Positions 16,009-24,772 of a stretch of DNA of 64,000 bases are shown here, in pieces. The position numbers and the translations under genes are program-made. Below the pieces are notes generated by a model, which was given only the letters and a program-made list of their open reading frames with translations, made no database searches and was not told where the DNA came from. Each line of letters starts with the position of its first letter. Position 1 is the first letter of the stretch. Source of the stretch: Spartinivicinus poritis (GTDB taxonomy: Bacteria > Pseudomonadota > Gammaproteobacteria > Pseudomonadales > Zooshikellaceae); the NCBI RefSeq assembly GCF_028858535.1, contig NZ_JAPMOU010000006.1, forward strand, positions 1 through 64,000, given 5' to 3'.

Positions 16009-19000
16009 TGAATATTGCTGAGTATTCGATTCGCAATAAAGTTATTAGCTGGATGTTTGCTTTAATTTTATTGCTAGGGGGCGTTTTTTCTTTTTTTCAG
16101 CTAGGCCAGTTAGAGTTTCCAAAATTTACTATTAAAGATGCCTTGGTTGTTACCAGCTATCCTGGTGCGACGCCTCAGCAAGTCGAGGAAGAGGTATCAG
16201 TTCAGTTAGAAGATGCTATTCAGCAGTTAGCGTATATTGATCATGTTACTTCTATTAATAGTACTGGGCTTTCTCAAATTAAGGTAGAAATAAAAGATAC
16301 CTATAATAAAAATACCTTACCACAGGTATGGGATGAGCTGCGTAGAAAAGTGTATGACGCTCAAGCCTCGCTGCCTCCTGGGGTAAAGCCATCATTAGTG
16401 GTAGATGATTTTGGCGATGTGTTTGGTATTTTATTAAATATTACTGGTGTTGGTTATACCTACCACGACCTTGAGGACTATGCGGACCTATTACGTCGTG
16501 AGCTGGTGTTGGTCCCTGGTGTAAAGAAAGTTTCCATTGATGGCGCCTTGCCAGAGCGAGTTTATGTAGAAATCTCGCGAGAAAAAATGACGGCATTAGG
16601 GATCAGTATGCAGCGCATTTTTGATCTGCTTAAAAATCAGAATGTGGTGTCGAATGCGGGTGATATTTTTGTTGGTGATGAGTCAATCAGAATTCACCCC
16701 ACTGGCGAGTTCAATGATGTAAAAGAAATGGAGCGTTTACTGATCAGCTCTGCAGGTAGTGAACAACTGGTGTATTTAGGTGATATTGCCACGATTCAAC
16801 GAGGCTTTACGGATCAGCCGAATAAGCTTTATCACTTAAACAGTGAGCCTGCGTTATCGCTGGGTGTGTCATTTATGGCTGGCGTAAATGTGGTTGATGT
16901 AGGCCGTGCAGTAATGGCTCGCATTGATGAGCTAGAAGGTGATCGACCACTCGGGATGGAAATTACCAGTGTTTACAATCAGGCAGAAGTAGTTGATCAG
17001 TCAGTATCTGCCTTTTTAATTAACCTGCTAGAAGCGGTTGCCATTGTTATTGTAGTGCTCTTGGTTTTTATGGGGGCTCGAAGTGGGATTCTGATGGGGC
17101 TGATCCTGTTGCTGACCATTTTAGGTACCTTTATTGTAATGAAGGTAATGGCCATCGACTTGCAAATTATTTCCCTTGGTGCCCTAGTCATTGCTTTGGG
17201 AATGTTGGTTGATAATGCCATTGTTATTACTGAAGGAATGTTGATTGGTTTGCAAAAAGGATTGACTAAACTGGAAGCTGCTAAAGCTGTTGTTGATCAA
17301 ACCAAATGGCCATTACTAGGAGCAACCGTGATTGCTATTATGGCATTTGCACCCATAGGGCTTTCTGCGGACTCTACTGGAGAGTTTGTTGGCTCACTAT
17401 TTTGGGTTTTACTTGTTGCACTGTTTTTAAGTTGGATCACGGCGATTACTTTAACTCCTTTCTTTTTTGATTTGTTTTATAAAGAAGTCAATACTACTGA
17501 AGCCGCGGGTGAGCTTTATCAAGGCGCTTTTTTTACTGCTTATAAAGTGCTGCTTGGCTGGTGTTTAAATCATCGAATCATCACCATAGTGGCTGTGGTG
17601 GCTCTGCTGGTTTCGGCATTATTTGGCTTTACCAAAGTAAAAAATGTATTTTTCCCAGCGTCTACAACACCTATCTTCTTTGTCGATTACTGGTTACCAG
17701 AAGGTACTGATATAAGAGCCACTGATAAAGCGATTGCGCAGCTTGAAAAAGAAGTAAATGAAGTGCCTGGTGTGGTAGATGTAACAGCAGTTATTGGTGG
17801 TGGCTCGCAACGGTTTGTGTTGCCCTATGCACCTGAAGACAGTTACAGTAGTTACGGCCAGTTAATTGTTAATATGGAAGACCTTGAGCAGTTAGAAAAA
17901 GCGTTGGTTCAGGTGACGGAATTATTACGAAATCAGCATCCTGAAGCTGATTTTCGTGTCAAAAAACTAGAGAATGGCCCAGCACCTGCGGCGAAAATAG
18001 AAGCCCGTTTTTATGGTGAAAATCCAGAAGTTTTGCGTCAGTTGGCGGCTCAGGCAATAAACGTATTTAATGCAGACCCTTGGACGGATAATGTTCGTCA
18101 TAGCTGGCGTAATAGGGTAAAAGTAATCAGGCCTGAGTTATTGGAAGAACAAGCACGACGGGCAGGAATTACGAAAAATACCTTGGATGAAGCCTTGTTG
18201 GTAAACTTTAGTGGTAAAGTGATGGGCACTTACCGGGATGGAACTGATTTAATTCCTATCGTCGTAAGGGCGCCAGATAAAGAGCGGCTGAGTGCATCTA
18301 GTTTGACTGAGCTACAAGTATGGAGCCCAGAATACTCCGCTTACTTGCCTATATCACAAATAACCTCAAGTATTAATATTGATTGGGAAAGTCCATTAAT
18401 TAAGCGGCGCGATCGCAAGCGGATGTTGGCGGTTTATGCTGACCCTGTGTTACTCAGTGATGAAACAGCAGATAGTGTATTTCGCCGACTGAAAAAGCAG
18501 GTAGAAGCCATACCACTTCCTGATGGATATCAGTTGGAATGGGGGGGGGAATATGAAACTGCAACAAAAGCTCAGGCAAGTCTGTTTGGCTCGTTACCGA
18601 CAGGCTTGTTGTTTATGTTTTTAATTACAGTGCTGCTGTTTAATACGGTTAGGCAACCATTGGTTATCTGGTTAACCGTGCCTCTATCGCTTATTGGCGT
18701 TGTTGGAGGATTGTTGTTATTAAATAAGCCCTTCAGTTTTATGGCGCTGTTAGGTTTATTAAGTTTAATTGGAATGCTGCTGAAAAATGGAATTGTGCTC
18801 GTTGAACAAATTAAGCTGGAAGCAGACTCAGGTAAGAACTGTTACGATGCAATTTTTGATGCATCGGTTAGCCGGGTTCGGCCGGTTTGTATGGCTGCTA
18901 TTACTACCATGTTAGGGATGATTCCCCTGATATTCGATGCTTTCTTTGAAAGTATGGCTGTTACCATTATTTTTGGTTTGGGCTGCGCCACAGTACTTAC

Positions 19001-19052
19001 TTTAATTATACTTCCTGTGTTGTATGCGGTGTTTTATCGAGTAAAAGTATAA
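16008..19052 (+). CDS. RND efflux pump, inner-membrane transporter
   Basis: A 1014-residue resistance-nodulation-division permease of normal family length. The N terminus (MNIAEYSIRNKVISWMFAL) is a typical first helix. The periplasmic porter domain has YPGATPQQVEEEVSVQLEDA, and the proton-relay helix 4 reads GMLVDNAIVITEG, so one of the two usual adjacent Asp residues is Asn, as in some pump subfamilies. Twelve membrane segments fall in two halves. It is coupled by a 1-base overlap to the adaptor gene. Substrates (drugs, fatty acids or others) cannot be read from the sequence. No local repressor is obvious. Confidence 0.93.
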   Translation: MNIAEYSIRNKVISWMFALILLLGGVFSFFQLGQLEFPKFTIKDALVVTSYPGATPQQVEEEVSVQLEDAIQQLAYIDHVTSINSTGLSQIKVEIKDTYNKNTLPQVWDELRRKVYDAQASLPPGVKPSLVVDDFGDVFGILLNITGVGYTYHDLEDYADLLRRELVLVPGVKKVSIDGALPERVYVEISREKMTALGISMQRIFDLLKNQNVVSNAGDIFVGDESIRIHPTGEFNDVKEMERLLISSAGSEQLVYLGDIATIQRGFTDQPNKLYHLNSEPALSLGVSFMAGVNVVDVGRAVMARIDELEGDRPLGMEITSVYNQAEVVDQSVSAFLINLLEAVAIVIVVLLVFMGARSGILMGLILLLTILGTFIVMKVMAIDLQIISLGALVIALGMLVDNAIVITEGMLIGLQKGLTKLEAAKAVVDQTKWPLLGATVIAIMAFAPIGLSADSTGEFVGSLFWVLLVALFLSWITAITLTPFFFDLFYKEVNTTEAAGELYQGAFFTAYKVLLGWCLNHRIITIVAVVALLVSALFGFTKVKNVFFPASTTPIFFVDYWLPEGTDIRATDKAIAQLEKEVNEVPGVVDVTAVIGGGSQRFVLPYAPEDSYSSYGQLIVNMEDLEQLEKALVQVTELLRNQHPEADFRVKKLENGPAPAAKIEARFYGENPEVLRQLAAQAINVFNADPWTDNVRHSWRNRVKVIRPELLEEQARRAGITKNTLDEALLVNFSGKVMGTYRDGTDLIPIVVRAPDKERLSASSLTELQVWSPEYSAYLPISQITSSINIDWESPLIKRRDRKRMLAVYADPVLLSDETADSVFRRLKKQVEAIPLPDGYQLEWGGEYETATKAQASLFGSLPTGLLFMFLITVLLFNTVRQPLVIWLTVPLSLIGVVGGLLLLNKPFSFMALLGLLSLIGMLLKNGIVLVEQIKLEADSGKNCYDAIFDASVSRVRPVCMAAITTMLGMIPLIFDAFFESMAVTIIFGLGCATVLTLIILPVLYAVFYRVKV

Positions 19053-19061
19053 GCTGGAATT

Positions 19062-19099
19062 TACCGCTGTATCGTATTTAGTCGTGCGATACAGCGGTA
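19062..19099 (+). terminator. Strong hairpin after the RND operon
   Basis: TACCGCTGTATCG and CGATACAGCGGTA form a perfect 13-bp stem around a 12-base loop, 10 bases past the stop. There is no T-run, so it may act in mRNA 3'-end protection or Rho-dependent ending rather than intrinsic termination. Confidence 0.5.
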
Positions 19100-19180
19100 G
19101 TTAAGCTGGTAGATTGAAAGAATAAGCACTAAAGATTAATACACCCTAGGATAGGCGCTTCTAAAAATAGTTATTTTGAA

Positions 19181-19321
19181 TCAAACAAGCTTGCCATGTA
19201 CTTGAGTGTGGCAAGTGTTGTCTATAAACGCCAGCAGTCCTTCCTTGCTCATATCATCTGCTAGTCGTTGCACGGCCTGGCGAGTTTGTCCCATCAGGCG
19301 GACTATTTGAGAAACAGTGAT
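19181..19321 (-). pseudogene. Remnant of a MarR-family regulator
   Basis: Read on the minus strand, 46 codons give ITVSQIVRLMGQTRQAVQRL, then ADDMSKEGLLAFIDN. This is the recognition-helix region of a MarR-type winged-helix protein, whose relatives read TRQSVQRLADDMVKEGLL. A stop lies just upstream in frame and the reading ends soon after the wing, so both ends are missing. No start codon or Shine-Dalgarno was found. It is distinct from the intact MarR gene at 21217. Confidence 0.7.
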
Positions 19322-19401
19322 GGTTTAAAAATGGCAGGCCGGTTTCGATCTAAGCAATTACAACAAACATCTTAATTGAGTTTTGAAACCCCGTGAAGGG
19401 G

Positions 19402-19749
19402 TTACATTTTTCTATATTTACTGGGTGGCTTAAATAAACTGCACTTATCTTCCCATCCTTCCTGGCTTTTAACATAAACCGTAATTTCGTCAGCATAAGA
19501 AGGGAAGCGAAAGCTAGCGTGGCCTTTATTGTTCAGTTTTTTTTGCAGAACAAGCTGACCAGTATCATCATAAGCAGATATTTTTGCTTTTTTAGCGGGT
19601 TTACCTTTAGGTAAATAAGCACGTACGGTTACATCATAGTTATTTCTTGAACAATAAAAATTAAATGAGTTGTTTGTTTTACTGTTAAGGGTACATCCGC
19701 AGGTGGAAACCATCATCAAACCAATAAAAAGCTTTTTTATCTGTAGCAT
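19402..19749 (-). CDS. Hypothetical small lipoprotein
   Basis: A 115-residue protein with a lipoprotein-like signal (LFIGLMMVSTCGC, acylation probably at the last Cys). The mature part has a beta-rich look (NYDVTVRAYLPKGKPAKKAKISAYD, then ASFRFPSYADEITVYVKS), suggesting a small transthyretin- or Ig-like fold, but I do not recognise the family. It lies 46 bases after the cytochrome c' gene on the same strand and may share its transcript. It has basic C-terminal residues and no known partner. Confidence 0.65.
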   Translation of the reverse strand: MLQIKKLFIGLMMVSTCGCTLNSKTNNSFNFYCSRNNYDVTVRAYLPKGKPAKKAKISAYDDTGQLVLQKKLNNKGHASFRFPSYADEITVYVKSQEGWEDKCSLFKPPSKYRKM

Positions 19750-19795
19750 ATGATAAACCTTCCGTTAAAAGGAGCGTATGTACTAAAACAATATT

Positions 19796-20233
19796 TTACC
19801 ATAATGAACGATACTTACGGTGGCAGCTATTACAACTACTTTTTGCTAGTTTATAGTTCTCAATTAGTAATTGCTGGTTTTTTTCTTGGGTGGCTTGTTG
19901 AATATTATTAAAGGCGCTATTTAGTTTGTCGAGTCGAATGTTAAAGTCTTGTTTGTTATCCCATATTTTTTCTTTGCTTTTACTGTTTTTATCACTTCCA
20001 ATTGGAAATAAGTTTGGTAACTGTTGAGTTGCTTTAGCTAATTTAGCGCTTTCTTTATTAATTATCTGCCACTCTATGTCACTATCAGGCTCTTCAAAGT
20101 TATCAAAAAAGATTTCAATTGCTTTAAAGCTCTGTTGCCGTTGGCTGATTATATTAGCAAAGTCTTCAGCTAGAGCTGATTGAGAAGTAGTAAAAATAGT
20201 GAGCATAAAGGCAATGTAATACAGCTTGTTCAC
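19796..20233 (-). CDS. Cytochrome c' (class II cytochrome c)
   Basis: A 145-residue periplasmic haem protein. A cleavable signal peptide (LYYIAFMLTIFTTSQSALA) precedes a mostly helical domain, with the single haem motif CNSCHRKYR close to the C terminus, as in class II cytochromes c'. These proteins bind NO or other gases or pass electrons. AAGGA precedes the ATG. The gene is divergent from a cytochrome b561-type gene, with a long palindrome between; this pairing of c' and b561 suggests a shared redox function in the membrane. Confidence 0.85.
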   Translation of the reverse strand: MNKLYYIAFMLTIFTTSQSALAEDFANIISQRQQSFKAIEIFFDNFEEPDSDIEWQIINKESAKLAKATQQLPNLFPIGSDKNSKSKEKIWDNKQDFNIRLDKLNSAFNNIQQATQEKNQQLLIENYKLAKSSCNSCHRKYRSLW

Positions 20234-20243
20234 ATTTATTTCC

Positions 20244-20312
20244 TTTTAATTGCATTAGCGAAATTTGCTATTATTATATTTGTAATAGCAAATATTGCAA
20301 ATGCAATTAAAT
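20244..20312. promoter_or_regulatory. Long imperfect palindrome between the divergent cytochrome genes
   Basis: Two 30-base arms (20244-20273 and 20283-20312) are inverted to each other at 26 of 30 positions around a 9-base AT centre. Each arm contains TTTAATTGCATT and TTTGCTATTA. The left arm starts at the Shine-Dalgarno of the cytochrome c' gene. It may be a dual operator or a transcript hairpin. Confidence 0.55.
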
Positions 20313-20363
20313 TTAGGCAAGCTATCCTTACTTAAACGAAAGTAAGCTGTAGATTGAGAAGTA

Positions 20364-21089
20364 ATGTGTACAAAAAACCAACCAAGAGAAAACTTTCGGC
20401 AGACGCCTGTAGGTGTTAATAGCGGCTCCGAGTTCAATTCATCAATTAACATTTGGGATCTTGCCACTCGCATTAACCATTGGTTATTAACTGTTTTGGT
20501 TTGCACATTGCTTATTTCTGGATTTGCAGGCCTGGGGGATCGGCCGCCACATATGGCCGCAGGATTACTATTAACTTGTGCGATTGTTTGGCGTTGGTTA
20601 TGGGGGTTTTGGGGTAGTCATACCGCTCGGTTTAGTCAGTTTGTGAAAGGTCCTGTCACTGTTTTTCATTATTTCTGTACAATTTTTAAAGGAAATAAGA
20701 CGAAGGTGGCTATTGGGCATAATCCCGCAGGTGGTTGGATGGTTATGACAATGTTGGTGTTGCTGACTTGTCAGGTCATCACGGGAATGCATCTTGGTGG
20801 CATTATCGATTTAATGATTATTATGGGAAGTACTGCTGATAAACTTGTTGGTGTGACTCATGGAGTCGTTGCCTGCTTGCTAGTGTTTTGTATTGTAGCT
20901 CACTTAATCGCCATTGCTGTTTACCAATTAAAAGGCCAGCGACTGGTGAGAGCAATGGTAACAGGTAAGCTGGATAGCTCTGATATTTCAAGCAATAGAG
21001 AGCCCGTTTTTGCGAGTAACATAAAAGTTATTATTACGCTGGTGGTGGCTCTTGGATTAGTAGGGTTATTACTTTTGACTATCAATTAA
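20364..21089 (+). CDS. Cytochrome b561-family membrane protein
   Basis: A 241-residue integral membrane protein with four to five hydrophobic segments. It starts its core with IWDLATRINHWLLTVLVCTLL, the characteristic opening of bacterial cytochrome b561/Ni-Fe-hydrogenase b subunits. Candidate haem ligands include His in RINHW, PPHMAAG, VTHGVVA and VAHLIA. A final short helix ends near VALGLVGLLLL. It would transfer electrons between the quinone pool and a periplasmic partner; the divergent cytochrome c' is the natural candidate. No clear Shine-Dalgarno decides the start. Confidence 0.88.
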   Translation: MCTKNQPRENFRQTPVGVNSGSEFNSSINIWDLATRINHWLLTVLVCTLLISGFAGLGDRPPHMAAGLLLTCAIVWRWLWGFWGSHTARFSQFVKGPVTVFHYFCTIFKGNKTKVAIGHNPAGGWMVMTMLVLLTCQVITGMHLGGIIDLMIIMGSTADKLVGVTHGVVACLLVFCIVAHLIAIAVYQLKGQRLVRAMVTGKLDSSDISSNREPVFASNIKVIITLVVALGLVGLLLLTIN

Positions 21090-21216
21090 AGTAAGGAGGC
21101 TAAGAGAGAACTAGCTTTCCATTTTTATTAGTAAATACTACAACTCACTCCTGGTAACAATACCCTAAATACGCGATACTTATCTGTTGCGTGTTAACTC
21201 ATGGGTATTGTTTATC

Positions 21217-21642
21217 GTGTCATCCAAAAAACTGAAACGAGAGGATAGCTTTGGCTGGTTGATCGCTGTAGTTTCACAGCAGATGGGGTATAGTCTGGAT
21301 GCTCGACTAAAAAAATATGGTTTGAATTTATCTTTATGGCCAACGCTTTTCTTATTGTGGCAGCAAGAAGGTTATACCCAAACTGAGTTATCAAAAGCTT
21401 GTCAGACTCGTAACTACACTACGACCCGTGTTTTAGATAAACTTGAAGAACTAGAGCTGGTGGCAAGAAGGCCAGACCCAGAGAGCCGGCGTGCATTTAG
21501 AGTTTATTTAACTGATAAAGGACGGGAGTTGGAGCCGGAATTAATTGCCGAGGCCAAAGCAGTCAATAAGGAATATTTAAGCAAACTGGATAAAAACCAA
21601 AGAGCACAGCTCATGTCATTAATGCAGCTGCTAATAAGTTGA
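21217..21642 (+). CDS. MarR-family transcriptional regulator
   Basis: About 141 residues. The winged helix-turn-helix reads YTQTELSKACQTRNYTTTRV followed by LDKLEELELVARRPDPESRR, the typical MarR recognition helix and wing, ending in a dimerisation helix (AKAVNKEYLSKLDKNQRAQL). The GTG at 21217 is preferred because the protein then begins MSSKKLKREDSFGWL; a TTG at 21187 would add ten residues unlike the family. It stands before ftsE, where many relatives carry ftsY, and probably controls an unlinked or neighbouring target. Confidence 0.85.
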   Translation: MSSKKLKREDSFGWLIAVVSQQMGYSLDARLKKYGLNLSLWPTLFLLWQQEGYTQTELSKACQTRNYTTTRVLDKLEELELVARRPDPESRRAFRVYLTDKGRELEPELIAEAKAVNKEYLSKLDKNQRAQLMSLMQLLIS

Positions 21643-21819
21643 TGATCTAATTCTAACTGTTACTAAAGCCGACAGCTGCTCGCATTTTATACACTAACTA
21701 CCTTACATCCCAGCTTCTAAAATTAAAACAAGTAGCACTAACTTTGAAACTGGTGTCTTGCTTTGCTTAACCGTACACTAAGTGGATAGCGGTTCATCAA
21801 TAACCAATTTACTGTGCAT

Positions 21820-22488
21820 ATGATACGTTTTGATGGTGTAAGTAAGCGTTATCCCAATGGGCATCAAGGTTTGGAGTGTATTGATTTACATATACCTCGA
21901 AGCCAAATGGCATTTTTGACTGGGCACTCTGGGGCGGGTAAGAGTACTCTGTTAAAACTAATTATTGCTATGGAAAAACCTACGGCAGGTCAAGTGTGGA
22001 TTGGAGGTCAAAACCTACAAAGCTTGTGGCGTAATCACATTCCTATTTTACGACGTAATATTGGTGTGGTATTTCAAGACCATCAGCTGCTGTTTGATCG
22101 AACGGTTTTTGATAATGTGGCACTGCCGTTACAGATTGCTGGCTATAGTTATCGTGACATCCCACGACGGGTAAGGGCATCACTAGATAAAGTTGGGCTA
22201 CTAAATAAAGAAAAGCAGAATCCTATGGCGCTTTCTGGTGGTGAACAACAGCGAGTAGGGATTGCTAGAGCTGTCGTGAATAAACCGCCACTCTTGTTGG
22301 CCGATGAGCCGACAGGAAATTTGGACCCTGAGTTATCTGCTGAAATTATGCGACTGTTTACTGAGTTTAATCAGGTTGGTGTAACGGTTTTAGTGGCAAG
22401 CCATGACTTGAGCCTGATTGCAAGCATGAAACGCCGGGTTATCACCTTACAAGAAGGACGATTGCTAAGAGATGTAACAGTTCAATGA
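21820..22488 (+). CDS. ftsE: Cell division ATP-binding protein FtsE
   Basis: A 222-residue ABC ATPase. Walker A is GHSGAGKST, the signature LSGGEQQRVGIA and Walker B LLADEPTGNLD. The N terminus MIRFDGVSKRYPNG is diagnostic of FtsE. The ATG at 21820 is used, since a GTG two codons earlier adds only Met-His. FtsE and FtsX together activate periplasmic murein hydrolases through EnvC-type partners at the division septum. It overlaps ftsX by four bases (ATGA), so the two are translationally coupled. Confidence 0.97.
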   Translation: MIRFDGVSKRYPNGHQGLECIDLHIPRSQMAFLTGHSGAGKSTLLKLIIAMEKPTAGQVWIGGQNLQSLWRNHIPILRRNIGVVFQDHQLLFDRTVFDNVALPLQIAGYSYRDIPRRVRASLDKVGLLNKEKQNPMALSGGEQQRVGIARAVVNKPPLLLADEPTGNLDPELSAEIMRLFTEFNQVGVTVLVASHDLSLIASMKRRVITLQEGRLLRDVTVQ

Positions 22489-23498
22489 ATAGTATTAACG
22501 ACTTACCTCGCCACCGAACGGATGCTATTAAAGCCAATCAAGATCCAGCAAGGCCAGCCAATCAGGCAGCAAAAGTTGCTCATCCATTGATTCAGTTTTT
22601 TCAACATCATCAGTTTTCTATGTGGGATGCACTTAAAAGATTGCTTAAGGCTCCTATATCAACTGTCTTTACTTGGCTGATGATTGCTTTAGCACTTGCC
22701 TTACCTGCTGCAATGTATATTGGCTTAGCTAATGTCAAAACGTTGGGAGAGCGGTGGGATGGTGCACCCCAGCTATCAGTTTTTTTACAAAGAAATGTTA
22801 AGCAAGAACAGTTGAATGCGTTAGCCAGCAAAATCAAAGAAGCACAAATTGTTGAACAAATAACCACTATCACACCTGAACAGGCATTATCTCAGCTGGA
22901 AAATACAGGTGGCTTTAAAGGGGTTGCACGATTTTTGCCCAGTAACCCATTGCCTACAGTACTGGTAGTAAAGTTTAGTGGACAGTTTGAGTCTTCTGAT
23001 ATTCAACTGCTAGTAGCAGAGTGGCGACTGTTACCTGGGATTGATGTGATTCAATACGATCTGGCTTGGGTTGATAAGCTAAATAAAATGACAGCTATAG
23101 CATCTCAGTTCAGCATATTAATTGCGGCAGGTTTAGCACTGGCTGTCATGTTGGTGATAGGTAATACAGTTAAGCTTTCAATAGAAAGCCGTCGTTCAGA
23201 AATCATGGTAGTGAAGCTTATTGGTGCAACTAACGGTTATGTTCGCAGACCATTTCTTTACCTAGGCTTTTGGTTTGGTATTGGGGGTGGCCTACTGGCT
23301 TTGATTTTGCTGCAAGGCTTAATTGGCTCGTTAGCAACACCAGTAGCTGAGTTATCTACACTATATGATAGTGATTTTAAAGTCATGGGCTTAGGCCTTT
23401 CAGATAGCTTGATCTTGCTGGGTGTAAGTGCTTGTTTGGGTTATGGTGGTGCTTGGTTAATTTGTTGGCACTACCTAAGAGAGATCGAACCTCGCTAG
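22485..23498 (+). CDS. ftsX: Cell division protein FtsX
   Basis: A 337-residue membrane partner of FtsE. A cytoplasmic N-terminal tail (about 60 residues) precedes the first membrane helix (VFTWLMIALALALPAAMYIG). A periplasmic loop follows (about residues 85-200, with QLSVFLQRNV and FLPSNPLPTVLVV), and then three C-terminal helices, with SIESRRSEIMVVKLIGATN between the second and third as in the family. It transmits ATP hydrolysis by FtsE to periplasmic amidase activators. Its start overlaps the ftsE stop. Confidence 0.96.
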   Translation: MNSINDLPRHRTDAIKANQDPARPANQAAKVAHPLIQFFQHHQFSMWDALKRLLKAPISTVFTWLMIALALALPAAMYIGLANVKTLGERWDGAPQLSVFLQRNVKQEQLNALASKIKEAQIVEQITTITPEQALSQLENTGGFKGVARFLPSNPLPTVLVVKFSGQFESSDIQLLVAEWRLLPGIDVIQYDLAWVDKLNKMTAIASQFSILIAAGLALAVMLVIGNTVKLSIESRRSEIMVVKLIGATNGYVRRPFLYLGFWFGIGGGLLALILLQGLIGSLATPVAELSTLYDSDFKVMGLGLSDSLILLGVSACLGYGGAWLICWHYLREIEPR

Positions 23499-23506
23499 AT
23501 GAGCTT

Positions 23507-23532
23507 CTCTAAAAGCCTCTCACTTTGGCTAA
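23507..23532. repeat. Possible solo right end of the MITE-like repeat
   Basis: CTCTAAAAGCCTCTCACTTTGG resembles the right end of the 63551 copy (CCCTAAAAGACATTCACTTTGG). No left end is visible. The remainder of the ftsX-rpoH gap (23499-23817) holds only the hairpin below. Confidence 0.3.
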
Positions 23533-23606
23533 AGAATACGAGTTGGCTGTTAAGTGGTGAGTAGCTGTATTGAATTACACAAGCTGTGTATTTTTAGAAT
23601 GCAAGC

Positions 23607-23630
23607 ACTTGATATTCCTTAATATCAAGT
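23607..23630 (+). terminator. Probable terminator after ftsX
   Basis: ACTTGATAT and ATATCAAGT form a 9-bp perfect stem with a 6-base loop, followed by TACTATCTTTT. It separates ftsEX from rpoH. Confidence 0.5.
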
Positions 23631-23817
23631 TACTATCTTTTAACAGTTCAACTACATCGGCTTATGCCACTTTTGTTAGACATATTTCGACTTAGAGGAA
23701 CTTTTTGAGAAGATCGCACTCTGAAAAAAACAGTGGTAGACTTCAGTTTACTTTGTTGCTACGTATTGTTGTTAATTACATGCTGTTATTACGGAGATTA
23801 GCTGTTACGGAGACCAT

Positions 23818-24672
23818 ATGGGCACTAGTTTACAAACAATAGAAGCGCTAACTCCAGGCCAGAACCTGGAAGCTTATGTTCAAGCTGTTAACGGCATTGC
23901 TGTGTTGACCGCTGAACAGGAAAAAGAGCTTGCTGAGCGACTCTATTATGAAAATGACCTAGAGGCTGCACGTCAGTTGGTGTTGGCTCACTTGCGGTTT
24001 GTTGTCCATATTGCCAGAAGTTACACCGGCTACGGGCTTTCTCAAGCAGATCTGATTCAGGAAGGCAATGTTGGCCTGATGAAGGCGGTCAAGCGCTTTA
24101 ATCCTGAAATGGGAGTACGCCTGGTATCTTTTGCGGTGCACTGGGTAAAAGCAGAAATGCATGAGTTTATCCTGCGCAACTGGCGAATTGTTAAAGTTGC
24201 AACAACCAAGGCTCAACGCAAACTGTTCTTTAATTTAAGAAGCAGCAAAAAGCGGTTAGCATGGTTTACGAATGATGAAGTTAACTCTGTAGCTAAAGAT
24301 CTGGGTGTCGAGCCAAAAACGGTTCGTGAGATGGAAAGCCGAATGGCCAGTCAAGATACCGCTTTTGATGCGGGTGTTGATGAAGATGATGAACAGGCTT
24401 ATCAGGCACCGGCATATTACCTTGAAGATAAACGGTATGATCCAGCACGTCAGTTAGAAGAGGCTGACTGGAAAGGCGCTGCTACCCAAAACTTGCAGCA
24501 GGCAATGGATAAACTGGATGACCGTAGCCGAGATATTTTGCAACATCGTTGGCTCAACGAAAGCAAATCCACATTACATGAGCTAGCAGCTAAATACAGT
24601 GTTTCAGCCGAACGTATTCGGCAGCTAGAAAAAAATGCCTTGAAAAAATTGAAAGGTGCCATGGTTGCGTAA
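23818..24672 (+). CDS. rpoH: RNA polymerase sigma-32 factor RpoH
   Basis: A 284-residue heat-shock sigma factor. Region 2 includes [39 protein letters not shown] and the -10 recognition helix [15 protein letters not shown]. The RpoH-specific box QRKLFFNLR follows. Region 4 ends with [20 protein letters not shown], the -35 helix-turn-helix. It directs transcription of chaperone and protease genes after heat stress. A classic terminator follows. Its position after ftsEX is the conserved gammaproteobacterial order. Confidence 0.98.
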   Translation: MGTSLQTIEALTPGQNLEAYVQAVNGIAVLTAEQEKELAERLYYENDLEAARQLVLAHLRFVVHIARSYTGYGLSQADLIQEGNVGLMKAVKRFNPEMGVRLVSFAVHWVKAEMHEFILRNWRIVKVATTKAQRKLFFNLRSSKKRLAWFTNDEVNSVAKDLGVEPKTVREMESRMASQDTAFDAGVDEDDEQAYQAPAYYLEDKRYDPARQLEEADWKGAATQNLQQAMDKLDDRSRDILQHRWLNESKSTLHELAAKYSVSAERIRQLEKNALKKLKGAMVA

Positions 24673-24742
24673 AATTTAATTGCAATAATACAAAATGCAA
24701 TAACAATAAGTGAGTTTATAAAAAAGCTTACTAATTGGAACT

Positions 24743-24772
24743 AAAAAACCTGCTACTAGAGCAGGTTTTTTT
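24743..24772 (+). terminator. Intrinsic terminator of rpoH
   Basis: AAAAAACCTGCT, a 5-base loop and AGCAGGTTTTTTT form a GC-core stem with flanking A and T runs, about 70 bases past the rpoH stop. Confidence 0.9.
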
